Shown here: positions 22,570 through 35,122 of the stretch, in pieces
Layout of the letters: every line of letters starts with the position of its first letter
How positions within the stretch are numbered: position 1 is the first letter of the stretch
Origin: Punctularia strigosozonata HHB-11173 SS5
Taxonomy: Eukaryota > Basidiomycota > Agaricomycetes > Corticiales > Punctulariaceae
Assembly (NCBI RefSeq): GCF_000264995.1
Contig: NW_006767433.1
Coordinates: 4,384,967 to 4,448,966, forward strand
Direction: 5' to 3'
DNA: 64,000 bases
Position numbers and translations under genes: made by a program
Notes under the pieces: generated by a model
What the model saw: only the letters and a program-made list of their open reading frames with translations
Told to the model about the DNA's origin: nothing
The model's database searches: none

Positions 22570-24662
22570 TCATACTTCCTTCGTGGCAGTCCAGAACGCA
22601 GTTTCATATACATATCCAAGCATGCTATTTGCGTCGCTCGTATACGTCGTCTTGATGGTGCGTTCATTCTGGTCAGGCATGGCGATTCAAATTCCGTTGG
22701 AAAGGAGCAAAAACGTATCCAATCGTAAGTATAGGAAACTTGTGCGCAAGTAGTTAATTATACTCACGGCGAGTTTGAATCCGAGTTTACGAGCTAGGAG
22801 CTTTACTTCCTCGAGATCGAGCTCTACCGAAGGATCGTTCGTCGTATTGTTCTCCCAATGCCACAACAAGGGACCTGAGTGAGTACTTCAGCGAAATTAT
22901 GGACCCGTCGCATCAATGGTCTCACCGATATTGATCCATATTCCACCAGGTGCGAGAATGTGATGCATAACCCGCAGATAATTCACGATATTTTTCGCCT
23001 GTGTTTTTTCCGCATATAACATGCACACGGTACATTGAGAACGTTGAATTACTCACTGTATCAATGAAAAAGCAGGTAAGGATTGCATCCCATTTTCCTT
23101 CATTGGACTCATCTGGATTGTCCGGACCATATACCTCCTCGAAGTCGCCTTCGTGATGTTCAAGAAATAACAAGCTGAATGGAGAAAAAACGCGCACCCG
23201 CTACCAGGCTGAAATCACTTCCTTCAGGCAGTGCACTCGGAAGGACATCCGGTATGGACACAGAGCGAAGTAAGGAAGCGCGATCGGTGACGTTGGAGAA
23301 GGAATGGACGTAAGGGTAGATGGTGTGCGCGTCCACAGACGTTGTCCTGCGGAGTCGAATGGCGAGCGTAGTTGTTAGGTTTTCACCGTACATGCTGCAA
23401 GTCAGAACAAGTTTTTTATGATGCTCGCACCTATTCAATATGAAATACGAAGACAGCAACATATAATGCGAAAACTCATTGCCTTGGCAGGCGAAACCTG
23501 TAGCATTGTGAGATATTGTACGAGAGCCGTTCAATGCAACTACACACTAACCTAACCGAGCAACGTCCCAAGCCAGCCGACCTAGACCGGCTCCAGGTAC
23601 GAGAACTCGAAAGTTCCTTCTGAATGTTGCAACAAATATGCTTCAGATCGTAGCATTCATTCATATTCATATGTACCAACCGCTCCTCGGTCGGGATGTC
23701 CCCGAAATGCGCTAGCAATGCGTCGGTCATGGGCTTATAGCAAGCCTCCCTCTCCACTTCGCCCTACAGGGGAGGACGGTATAACAGCACAAAGACGCGA
23801 CTGAGAAGGGTATTCTTACCTCCGTCGTCCAGTCTCTGACAAACTGCTTGATCGTGCTACGCAGTTTATCCATGTCGAATTCAGTCGGTCTATACCTTGG
23901 CCTACGGCTCCGTGTCTGGATAGCGACATCCGAGTGCGTCTGCGAGTGCGTCGTTAAACGAGTTAAACACAAGATATTGTTTCAATTAAAAGGGACGAAC
24001 TTGGCCGTGATCATGAGCAGGTGGTGCATCCGAGAACAAACTCGGACGTCCAGACGGCAGGATTGTGGGGTGTGTTACGCTGGTGTCGCTATGAGTATGC
24101 GCGTCTTGCGCGATTCTCCCAGGTGGCGTTGCGCCATGAGAGTGCGAATGCGAGTGCGAATGACCTGGCTCATGCCGCTGTGCATCCGCCCGATCTATAT
24201 CTATCATCGGTCATCTTTGACACAATAAACATGGAAAGGGGGGAAAGACCTGGGACATCTATCGATAGATCTTCTTCATCGGTCACATCGTCTTCGTCCA
24301 TAGAACCAAAAATCTCGGGGTCGGCCACGATCATGCTCAAAAATTCAGCATTTTTCAGTATTGCTTCGTCTACCTGTCTCAGCTGTATCACAAAGGATTG
24401 GATTGATATATCACCGCAGCGAAGCTGACCTCGTTTATTTTGGTTCTGTACCCCAATTCCTCGAGGATGTCTCGATCTCGCCGGGGAAGCGTGAAGAAGT
24501 CCTTTCGTCTCTTGTTGTTTGCGGCTAGCTGGATTGCGAAGTTAACTCCGCATATAATTGTGAGGGCCTTCTTACCGCATAGGGGCCATATTGCTTGAAG
24601 GTCTCTACAATATTAGCGAAGTGGATCTGCTCTTCCAGCAAGTCCTCTTGACTGGGGGGCAT
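22570..24662 (-). CDS. Carnosine N-methyltransferase-like protein (N2227 family)
   Basis: SAM-dependent methyltransferase of the family that includes human CARNMT1 and yeast YNL092W; the fungal substrate is not known from sequence. Start MPPSQEDLLEEQIHFANIVE. The next exons (LAANNKRRKDFFTLPRRDRD; VDEAILKNAEFLSMIVADPE) lead into QFVRDWTTEGEVEREACYKP. The SAM site is VLVPGAGLGRLAWDVARLGF with CQGNEFSHYMLLSSYFILNR. Later blocks are DAILTCFFIDTAKNIVNYLR and HHILAPGGIWINIGPLLWHW. The end is ERTIKTTYTSDANSMLGYVY, stop at 22570. Many short introns. Oddity: an extra segment around 24040-24190 is rich in His (HSHSHSHSHG, APPAHDHGQ), lying before the catalytic core. Confidence 0.87.
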
Positions 24663-25875
24663 GACTTTGCCCTCCGTCCAACGGTATTGTACGCAATTAA
24701 TGCAGCAGCAGCCGCTCTTCTTATACTGCCAAGGAAGCACGAACGTGCCGTATTACCGAAGAAAGCGGGCAGAAAGGCGTGAGGCAAAGCTTGAAACCGT
24801 GAGATATACCACGCCCTACCCAGCTTACCGCCTGACATCTCGGGGAACGCTCACCCCTTTGATTCCTTCAGCACGCGTCACATAGCTTCCGCATACAGTT
24901 TTACGTCAAACCCGCCCGAACGCGCATGGGGGCGAGGTACAAGGATTCGACAGGCCACATGCACGAGCACCGCGATGGGCTACTACCGTCTACATCACAA
25001 TTACAGCAACGACGTCTTCGACTGTTTTCTATTCGGCAAGATACCCGTTTGGCCAATACCTCGGAGGTTTGAGGTTATAAGCATCCCATTTCGTCATCGT
25101 ACTGGAGCGATGGAGAGTAGGAAGTACCGCATCCTGCCAGTGCCAAGTTATGCGTAGACACGATCCCATATGGGACCAAGTACGAGGGCGCGAGCCACGC
25201 TGCCTTGCGTGTACGAGCGTATAGAGTCTCACCATATCGCAAATGCAATCCCGATAGCGCCTCATGTAGCATACGAGCAAGACGGAGTCCAATGAGGCAG
25301 AAGCCATCTGCGCGCTCTACCTGGCGTATACAAAGCCGCTACGTGCGTTCGCATGGTATACTGAATACGGAATGCTCTACAAGCGGATAATCAGCGGATC
25401 GCCGTCTATCACTCGTCGCCGAGAATGTCGGTATCGTAAAATACATGCATATGTCGCTCCATGTGGACCAACCGGGACCTTATGGTGCATCGCAGTCGTT
25501 GTGAGTATCGTTTGAATGCGATTCGGGAATGGCTAACGATAGGTCCGGTGTTGACCAGTAACTGGGATCTCGGTGAGAAAGGCGTTGCATGCAAATGTCG
25601 TTCACGGTGACCTGGGTGTTGGCCTATCGGTCAGGGTCAACGTAAGGCAGCTATATGTTACGAATAAATAACGGAAGCATCGGCGCGCTCCGTAATGAAT
25701 GGCTCTGATAAGCGCGAGTAAAGGATCGAGTTGGCACAGGCGAGATATATGCGAGGTCGATGCGGTGGGCAGAGTGCACCCTCCGGTGGCGATGCGTTGG
25801 CTGAGACGCGAAAGCTCTGGGGTCAATACCGGTCATCCTGGTTTCTCTTGTCCTCTCGGTTACGCATAGTTCACG
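24663..25875. other. Divergent intergenic region, no gene recognised
   Basis: About 1.2 kb between the starts of the methyltransferase (left) and ISY1 (right). Frames up to about 110 residues exist but show no domain or convincing splice structure. It likely holds both promoters. Confidence 0.45.
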
Positions 25876-27053
25876 ATGGTATGTTCGCACTACCATTGGT
25901 ACTGTACCCTTCCTGACTTGCTCCTGTAGGCTCGTAATGAGGAAAAAGCGCAATCTATGCTGTATCGCTTCCGCGAAGCCCAAGCGGCTGAGCTGGGTTT
26001 GGGCACCCGCGCAGACAGAAGACCGAAGATGGCCAGCGCCTGCAAAAGTCTTCGGGAATGTGAGCGGTGGCGAGGAGAGATTCTCCGGGAGATCAGTCGG
26101 AAAGTGTCAAAGATACAGGACGGTATGACAGAGAGCCGCGATCCTTAACCGCTCTTACTGACTCGCTTTACAAAGCCGGTCTTTCCGACTACGAAGTGCG
26201 AGATCTCAATGACGAGATCAACAAGCTTCTCAGAGAGAAAAGGCATTGGGAGAACCAAATCGTTGCGCTTGGAGGTGCCAACTATAGGAGAAATGTCGCC
26301 ATGTTGGATGACGACGGAAGGGAGGTACCAGGGACGAAAGGATACAAGTACGTCACCCCCATTTATGACTAGCTGGCAGCCTCTTTGACTAGAGTTTCAA
26401 GATACTTCGGTCGCGCCAAAGAACTTCCTGGTGTGAAGGAGCTGTTTGAGAGCAAGAAGAAAGATGAAGAGGAGGAAAACCTTGCCTTCAACTTCTATAA
26501 AAAGTTTTTGAACCAAGGCCCTGCTTACTACGGAGATCTGGACGAGACCGATGGAACTCTACTGGAGTTCGAACGGGTCGCAGAGGAAGAAGGTGCGCTC
26601 GTAATCCGTTCGCTACGTTTCTGACCACTGACCGACGACCTCTCAGAGTGGGAGGACGCGTACAATAACCTGCGCACTGTACTTGGCTTGCCTTCAGATG
26701 AGCCAATACCCAAGCTTCCGCGACCAGAAGCTCCGTCGGTGGTGTCACCAACCGACGGTTCGCCGCCCTTATCAACGGAAACAAAACGTAAAGCGCCGGA
26801 CGAAGATGGCGACGTTGACATGACCACCGCGGACTCCGACAAACGCGCGAAAACCGACACAGAACCACCACAGGCAGGCGATACCGTTGCCGCTGACGTC
26901 GCAGCAGCTGCGCACGCCCGTGCGGCCGCTGCATACATATCGTTCCTCTCCCCCGATGAGCTCATGCCTCCGAAGCTGCCGTCCCGGGAACAGATGGAGG
27001 AGATACTCCTCAACCTCCGGAAGAAGGCGCTAGTCGACGAGTACTTTGGATAA
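25876..27053 (+). CDS. Pre-mRNA splicing factor ISY1
   Basis: Subunit of the Prp19-associated (NineTeen) spliceosome complex. The first exon is just the start codon (ATG at 25876-25878), followed at once by a GTATGT intron ending at 25929. The next exon reads ARNEEKAQSMLYRFREAQAA, the family's hallmark N-terminus. Further exons give KSLRECERWRGEILREISRK, VSKIQDAGLSDYEVRDLNDE, INKLLREKRHWENQIVALGG and GPAYYGDLDETDGTLLEFER. Introns lie near 26125-26175, 26349-26400 and 26592-26646. The C-terminal third is disordered and acidic, ending with a conserved helix EEILLNLRKKALVDEYFG. Its stop lies 162 bases from the convergent gene to the right. Confidence 0.94.
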
Positions 27054-27215
27054 TGCTCGGATTGTATGGATTCGTTCTCGATTGTGTATTGGTACATCTA
27101 GTGAACTAATATAAAATGTCTACATGCAGTCATGAGATCCATTGGAAGTCATCCCTTCCGCGCCGAAATGCTGCGAATAAATAAACAAGAAGTGGCGTGA
27201 TACGTCGCAGGAGAT

Positions 27216-30200
27216 TCAAAGCTTTCTCTTCTTCCCTGTGGGCGCCTCGGTGGAGGCCGGAAGGAAGCCTCGTTCGCGCCAAGACTTCATCCACAAACGT
27301 GCGTCCTGTGGTTTCAGCGGTGCAAGCTTCTTCAACGACGATGACACCTGGACGGCCTCGGAGGTGTCCAGTCGAGGGACTCCGAGAGGCTCGCGGTCGG
27401 GCGTCGCTGCGGCTTCCTGGAAGAATTGCAGGAGTTGAACAGCTGGATGGGCTGCGGTCTTGTCTGCGGTGCGATGATCGCCGGTAGCATGATCGTCGAC
27501 AGCATGAGCTTTTAGCCGACCCAACCAGTCACGGTAGGGTACAATGGGCACAGCCAAATCCTCGGCGATCGGCTTGAGGAGCGCCGACCAAGTTACGGGG
27601 CGAGGATGTGCGAGGTGTAGGACGGGTTGAGAAGCGTTGCGCATCTCGACGAGCGTTTCCGCCGCCGCAGCCAGTGGGACCCATGATACATGCTAGAGCG
27701 TAAATGGTTAGCAATTTCACCATACGGGGAATGGCATGTGTACGCACTCCTTGAACATCAGGCAAGCATCGTAACGCGAGACTAGACTTGACAAGGGCAG
27801 GGAACCATTCACGTTCATTCCAATATCCGGATGGGCCATTGCTCAGCTGACCGGCACGCACGATGACAGGGCGAAGAGCGGTGTCACGAGCAGCAGCAGC
27901 CAAGACTTGCTCTGCTACGTACTTGCTCTCGCTGTACCCGGCACCAACGGCCAGCATGGCGTTGTCCACGGGCCTTTCAGGTACCAGGTCCCCTGCGTCA
28001 GGGTCTGTAGGCAGGTACACTTAGTCGCGGAAGAAGAGCGACGAAGGTGGTTAGACTTACTACGAATCACTCCAACGGAGCTAACGAAGATAAGCCGAGG
28101 CGGTTCAGGACGTGGTGACGACAACGCGATATCAATCAGTGTCCGCATTGCAAGAACGTTAGGCTCGAACGAGCTTAGCGGGAGATTGAAGTTGACGGCC
28201 CAAGCTGCCGATGAATCTCATCAGCACGGATGGTCAAAGATCTTATCAGCTGATATCGCACCATTATGTACGATATGCGTAATCGTGCATCTCATCTGCG
28301 AATTTGTTGCTTAGTTGAACAAGCAGTGCAAACTTAGCGGAATCGCGCTCGACTGACCTCATCGTAGAGTTCATGCGGGATCCCGAAGCCCGGTGCTGCT
28401 GTCAGGTCCGCCTCCACGAGGATGCAACGTGGCGAGGAGGCCAGCTTCTCGTCCAGACCCTGATTGGCGAGTGCGGCGCGTTGCCTATCCAGGAGACTGT
28501 CTGCACTCGGCGCGGACCCACGAGAATGCGATTTGCGATTCAGGGCATAGACGCGCGACACTTTCTTGGAGCCAAGCAGATGGTGGAGGATGTTGCATCC
28601 TAAACCGCCAGTGCTCCCGGTCAGCAGCACCACATCGCCCGTTGGGAATTGGTCAGCGGAGAGCCCCACCGAGCTCCGACGAAACTTCCTGATAGCACTA
28701 GAAACCTTCTTGAGACCCCGTAGTTTTGCTGGAGAAACGGGGCGCTCTATCGGTCGCTTAGGGAAGGATGCGGAGTACTTCTGGACCATCTCGTGCATTG
28801 CTCGCACTCTCGCCGAGGTGGGATCCGTGCCGAGAGGCAGGTCGTGAAAGATCGCGTAAACCAAGGAGGAGAGCTTGGCGATGGACGGGTTCTCAAACAC
28901 CGCAGTTGTAGAGACTCGACTCGCATAGGCGTCCGAGGTCTGACGGAGGCCGCGACACAATGCCCCCCGGATCCATGTTGCCTGAAGGCTGAAGAATTAT
29001 CAGGTCACGTATCGCACATGTGGGTGAAAAGTTGGTACCTGTCACAACCGTGCTGGAAGATATCGGCATCGTCCTCCACGACTTGTCCGAGAACGGACGA
29101 GACCACCTGGCGGACGAACGAGTGAATGTCCTGGTTGGTTCGGAGGTTTGGCGTCGGCGCTGCTGCCGACATGGAGGCCTGTGCACTGGAGTATAATGCC
29201 TTGATTTCATCTTCATAGGCAGCTATAATGGCCGGTCGCCGAGGGGTGCCTTTCCCAGTATATGTGAACGGCTTGGAAGGTGACGCAACGAGAACCATCT
29301 ATGAGTCGGATTCAGTACGTGCTAGCACAGGGCGGAGACGAACTAACCTCCTTGAACAGCCTGGAATGTTGTGGGGCAAACGCATTCATGCGCTCGACGG
29401 TTGGCCTTTCGATCCAATCAGCTTATGTCAAGCCTAAACAGAGGCACAAATCACCAAATCGTGCTGCGGAAATCGTCCAGCAAACGCTTGTCGAGTGGAT
29501 CGAACGCATATTCTTTCCTTGGGTCGACGATGACCCCGTTCTGGAATTGACCACGACCAAACATGACAGCAGCCTGAATATGGGGATCCTGGTTTAGAAT
29601 ACTCTCTATCGAATAGTTCGATCAATGATGTTCCGCAGAGCCGAAAACGGGCACCTACCCAGAGGGCCTGGGTTAGTCTATTGTTGCCCAATTAGCAAAA
29701 CAGGTGGCGGATGTGATCGAGAAAACATTACCTTTTCTCCGGTCGACAACATGATCTGATCGTCGGCTCTTCCAAATACTTTGAATAATCCGGATTTGGT
29801 AGGATCAGGGTGCCGTATGAGCAGGTCATTCGTATCGAACGCATCACGCGAATCCACCTGGGTGTTCACGACTCGAGGGTGATGAGTCTCGTGTGACTAA
29901 ATAGAGGTACGGTTTAGCGATCGTCATTGCTGGCAGGGAGGGACACTTGCGGTGAGTATTAATTGTACGACGCCATCCGCATAAGACTCGAAATGCGGGC
30001 GCGTGTGAGCAGACAAGGCGAAATACTCCCAGTCCTTCCCGAGAGAATCTACGTGCGGCATCGTAAGTAAAATTCCGGATATGACCATGCACAAAGATTA
30101 CGCACTGGGGATAAAACGGCTCAGGACCCCGCACTCCGTGCTGATAATCATCAACACGGGATAAGACAAATTTATGTCGGGTGTTGAGGAACAACCATAC

Positions 30201-32224
30201 CTTCCGTAGTTGGCCAGCACTGTGACACCTTCTGCGGCGAGGTAATCGCCGACTTCCTTGTTGAGGGGCCCACCGCCGTACATCTACAGAAGTAGGGTGA
30301 ACAAAAAGGGGCGATGCGCGTGTTGAAAACGAGCCCACCACGCCCTTCATCTTCTTCATGTATTCCACCTTCTGAGGGTCTCGAGCCCATGCCTGTGCGG
30401 AAATGAATCGACCCCGTTCTGTGCGCAAGTGATAGGTATGTCTTACTTCGATGAACGCCGGCACGCAGCAGACGACCTCGGTATTACTCGCGACGGTGCC
30501 CTCCCAAACATTGATAGGGTTGGGGATCGTTGCAGGCGACGCAGGCTTGAACACCGACATGCGCACGCCACATGATGCCTATATTTCCGGCCATCACGGA
30601 AGTATGAGCGCGGGGAAACATTGCCAAAGAGAGACAGGCCATCACTGCAGAAGGTTCCGCAGGTCGGTTCTATGGGTACCCGCGGTTTACCCACGGAAGA
30701 AGCGCTTATGGATGCGAGGGGATCGCGATCCCACATAATGACACGAAAGGCGGGATCAAACACTCACCGCGATGGCAATTTGCAACATCCCCATACCGTG
30801 CGAAAGGGGCATAGAGTGACATCCCATGATGAGGTCCGTGAGGTCCGCATCTCCGTAGACTGACGACGATGATCAGCGCTTGCCTGCGGCAATATAGTAG
30901 AAGAGAGGATGAGGCGAGGTGTGCACTCGCGTATCAAAGCGGAGAGTTCTGGCTCGCTCGGAGGCAGGACGAGAAGTGCACGGTGAATGACGAGGAGCGA
31001 AAGACCCACATGGAATAACTGATAGCTCAAGCAGTCCTTGATGCGAGTAGGTCACCGGCTTCGGGAACGCTGTGGATCCTGCACACCAGAATCAATCGTA
31101 GCGTCAGCGACCGGATGAGAAGTTCTAATGCCATAGCAAAACTGGATAGACACCGGCTTCCAGGGATACGGGAAGGAGAAAGAGTGGCGTTCTTTACGCA
31201 GCACCGGCGGTTCCCACTCGCGACGGGTCGCCATATGACGCCACAGGGCGCGTGAGGGACCACGAAGCACAAGGAGAAAGGACGTGCGCAAAGGAAATGT
31301 ATCGCGTACCGGAGGAGTGAAGGATAAACGCCGGTCGGTCCAGGTCCAGCCGTGGAATGGGGAAGCGTCGGTACTGCGCATTCTCGATGTCAACGCTCGA
31401 ATAGCCGGAGTCGCTTGTGGTGTCGCTCGAGGCCTCCGAAATGCGTTCGGTTGGGAACAGGTCCTCAAAGATGGGGACATGCGAGACCCTGGGCATCGCA
31501 GGATTCTGATCATCGCACGCGGATCCATCATTCAGGGCACGCAGAGATGCGTCCGCCTGTGAGGGCAATCATGAGCTGGCGGTGACAAGAGCTCGCAAAG
31601 CCACACGCGGGTAGTTACCAGACTCTGAAACGCGGGCTCCCTGCCAATGAGCAAGTGCGTCACGCCCGTCTTGCGAAGCAGGTGAGCGATCGCGACGGGC
31701 GAGTTTCGGGGCGACACCGGAAAGATCGCGTGGCCCGTCATGAGGACGCCTACGAAGGTGCAAACTGTGATACCACATGGGTGAGCGGGGCGGCCCGAGA
31801 AGATGGAGAACACTGATCGTACAGTACGTGACGGTGTCTGTGGCGGACGGACGGACGTCAACGGTGAAACGGTTCCCCCGAGAGCGAGGAGAGACTGACC
31901 TGTGGCGGCGAGCACGGCAATGACCGGTTTGGGTCCGCTCGACGCGTCGGGAGGGCCGCGGGGATCCGCGACGAGTTCAGAGACGAGAAACGCGGCCTTG
32001 TGCATCGCTCGCACCGCGTCGTGCATGGAGATGGTTCGGACGTGCGGAGGATCATCCCGCGCGGGGTCGTCGTAGAGAAACAGGGTGTGGTCGGGGTTGT
32101 GATCGAGGTGCCAGTCGTAGAGCTCCGGTACGGTGAGGACGGCGGCGCCGGGCTGGTGGCGATACTGGGGCGGGAGGCGGAAGCTGCTGGCGAGCGCCTG
32201 GGTGTGGGGGAGAGAGGCGAACAT
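27216..32224 (-). CDS. Adenylate-forming reductase (A-PCP-R, NRPS-like)
   Basis: Activates a carboxylic acid as its adenylate, loads it on a carrier arm and releases it reductively as an aldehyde or alcohol with NADPH. The A domain spans about 29700-32224 with HSSGSTAFPKPVTYSHQG, MYGGGPLNKEVGDYL, ANYGSTECG and FGRADDQIMLSTGEKTNP. The carrier domain is near 28960-29170 (DADIFQHGCDSLQATWIRG; the active Ser codon is split by an intron). The reductase domain (about 27216-28680) has TGSTGGLGCNILHHLL for NADPH, FVSSVGVIRNPDA and catalytic YSESKYVAE. About ten introns, one apparently with a GC donor (29897-29950). No lysine-biosynthesis features are evident, so it is probably secondary metabolism. 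The first in-frame ATG is at 32224; an upstream exon cannot be excluded. Confidence 0.88.
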
Positions 32225-33276
32225 GGCGAAGGGGTCGGGGAGGGCGTCGATGGCGCGCACGACCCGGAGGGTTTTCTACGCCGGACTTGACTGCACTCGC
32301 CCATGTCTCAACAAGTGTTAGTGCAACTCGGCAACTCGCCAACGGCTGCACCCCCTTCTCCGCCCGTCCGTATCTCGATCGTGGGAGTCCTGACGCATCA
32401 CACCACCGCGATGTGACGCCTGTCACCCAATCCGTCACGCGTCGGTTGTGCCTAACGCGGTTACTAAGTTAATTCTTATCCCAAGGAACGGCTCAGCCCT
32501 CGCCGCCGCCCACCGGCTTCTAGAGAGTACTTGTGCGACCAGAGCGCCCTAGCGCAGCCTAGCGTGCCGGCAGCGGGGGCTAACGTGTGTATTCGCCCTC
32601 ACAACCGCCCACAGTTCATGCCCATTAAGGCAGTATGGGATGGTCGCCACGGCCTGCGCGTCATTGATCCCTTCGACGGCAACACACTCACCGGCGGAAA
32701 ACGGACCAGAACCCCGCCCCCCTCCACCCAGGAATACCAGAGAAGTTTCTTATCCACCTTGCATCCCTGCTCATCCTTTCTGCCACTCACCTCCCAGACG
32801 TTAGCCTGCAGCGTGTCTTGCAACGTGTTCCGCCTGAGGCTTGAACGACATATGTCATGCGCCTGTGGCAATCTTATCTGTCTGCTAGTCAGAATCGCAG
32901 CAGATCAGATCGTCGATCACGTTCGGAATGTGAGCCAAGTCCCCGAGAAATCGGGTCCGGTCCTGGGGGCCTCGCTCTTAATTGCCTTAGAAGGTACCCA
33001 TCCCTTGTCTTCTCGCGTTCCTGGAGGCGCATGCCATCAGAGGCGATCAGCCTAGAGACAACATCTCTTTCCCGTCGTAAATTCGCAGCTCGATGCTGAC
33101 ATCCCGGGACGCGGCCAGAGCTCCGGCCATCCGCGGACGTGCATCGGGTGGCTGGACCACTACCCCTCTCGCGAGCACGGATAAAAGGGGGACATAAACA
33201 TGCTCCCAGATCCCCACGACTTGAGCATATTTTCTTCCGTCGTGGTCCTTCACCTTCGCCCCTCCTCCTTTCAAAG
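32225..33276. promoter_or_regulatory. Shared divergent promoter region (A-PCP-R reductase / UbiA prenyltransferase)
   Basis: The two genes start head to head 1.05 kb apart. A TATA-like GATAAAAG lies at about 33179, roughly 100 bases before the UbiA start. One 174-residue frame (32531-33055) crosses the region without domain features and is not called. Confidence 0.5.
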
Positions 33277-34624
33277 ATGTCCAACAAGCACGAGCAGACC
33301 CCGCTCCTTCATGATGCTGAGGCAAGCAGGCTCGCCATTCCAGTGAAATGGCCCCTGTATTACTTCCCCGAGCGTGTACGACCCTACCTCGAGCTCATTC
33401 GCCTCGACAAGGTATGCCCCCTGTTACAGACACCCCTCCTTGGAGATTGATCGTCGCCTTGCAGCCTACCGGCACCAAGCTTTTCTTCTGGCCCTTTGTT
33501 TGGGGCTTGACCTTGGCCGCCTACCGTACGGGTCTGTCAGAGACTACCTACGCTCTGGAGCTCCTGCGCTGCCTAGTGTCTGCGTTCATCATACGTGGTG
33601 CTGCCTGCACGATCAACGACATCTTTGACCGCGAGTTCGACGCCGGCGTTGGTGAGCTCTCATGTCCGCTCTCACGTCGGGATTATTTTTAGACTGACGC
33701 ACATTCTTCACAACAGAACGCACTAGAGTCAGACCGCTTCCTTCCGGACGCATCTCCGTCCGCGCCGCGACGATCTGGGGCATTTCGCAGCTCGCTTTCG
33801 GGGTCCTCTTCTTCAGCCTTCTCCCGCCGCTCGCGTGGGTGTTCCCGCCCTTTTGTCCTAGCCAAAGTTAAACCTAATCACCGTTCAAATATCATAGCTT
33901 CTGCGCAGCCGTGATCCAACTTCTCCCGTTGAGCTGCATCTACCCGCTACTGAAGCGCGTGACGTACTGGCCGCAGGCATGGCTCGGCTTCACCATGAAC
34001 TTTGGTCTGGTGGCGGCTTGGGCGACGGTCTCTGACACTATGGACTACCGTCTGATGGCTGTCATGGTCGCCGGAGGTTGGTGGTGAGTAACGTCTTTCG
34101 CAGAGTCAGCGTCATTTTAGCTAATCCACTCACGCCGCGACCTCAGCTGGACAATGTTGTATGGTGAGACATATGTCATTCGGTCATGTGTGGGGCGGGG
34201 AGCTGACACTTCCGTAGACACGATTTATGCCTGCCAGGACATGAAGGATGACGTGAAGGTTGGCGTCCGATCCACTGCCCTTCTGTTCGGCACGTGGATT
34301 CGCCCCCTCTTGATCCTCTGCGCTTGCGGCTTTGCGGCAACGCTGGCTTATGCCGGCGTTCTTAACGAGCAAGGCATGCCCTACTTCGCCATCACGGTTG
34401 GTGGGACGGTGGCGCACCTCATCTGGCAGTTCGCTACAGTTGACCTCGACAACCCGGAGAGCTGCTGGAGTCAGTGATGATTTCTTACCCGACTTCCGTG
34501 CTCGTCATGCTGATCATCACATGCAGTCAACTTCAACCGCAACGGCCAACTCGGCTGGATTGTCTGGGTCGGCCTCGCCGCCGATTATCTCCTCAAGATC
34601 CACGACATCACTCTCGCGTTCTAA
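33277..34624 (+). CDS. UbiA-family aromatic prenyltransferase (COQ2-like)
   Basis: Membrane enzyme that joins a prenyl chain to an aromatic acid such as 4-hydroxybenzoate. Start MSNKHEQTPLLHDAEASRLA. Exons run 33277-33411, 33465 on, with further introns near 33652, 33830, 34084, 34163 and 34469. Hallmarks: YLELIRLDKPTGTKLFFWP, the first Mg-diphosphate site NDIFDREFDAGVERTRVRPL and the second site in YACQDMKDDVKVGVRSTALL. Several hydrophobic helices follow and the end is LLKIHDITLAF. The short N-terminus is not an obvious mitochondrial presequence. This and its position opposite the reductase gene argue that it may be a natural-product enzyme rather than housekeeping COQ2. That last step is inference. 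Confidence 0.9.
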
Positions 34625-35122
34625 ACGCTTCACGACTCCGTCACCTTCACGAACGATCGGGCCAAACGACTTGTACATATCGGCCGAACGATTAAATACG
34701 CGCTTACGATCCGTACCACCACCCGAACAGACGAAATGCGACGAAAGGCCTGGAAGAAAACTTCCGCACACATTGCTACGATGCTGTGACAATGGCCTCC
34801 TTGTACTATGGAGATGTTGTATAATGCCTCTGCTTGCATGTACCCCCTCAACTATTGTAATGCGTGTATCATTATCACGAAAATTTGAACATCAAACACG
34901 ACTATCTTCCTGTCCTTATCCCAGATGATGCTCGTGAGCCGCGAAATTATCAGATGATCAGACATCTTCATTACGGGGACGTCACCAGAACTGCCCGCTA
35001 AGTATAAACAATGTCCGGTTTCACTACGGCTGAGCCGGCCCTTGAGACAGCAATACGTATCATAGCAATATCAATGGTCGGAAGAGAACAAAAACTGGCG
35101 ACGGTACCAGATCGAAGGCCCT
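34625..35122. other. Convergent intergenic stretch
   Basis: Between the stops of the prenyltransferase and the membrane protein to its right. No gene or repeat recognised. Confidence 0.5.

Noticed and set aside
32531-33055. 174-residue plus-strand frame in the divergent promoter
   Set aside because: No domain, no splice structure, and it sits where both promoters are expected.
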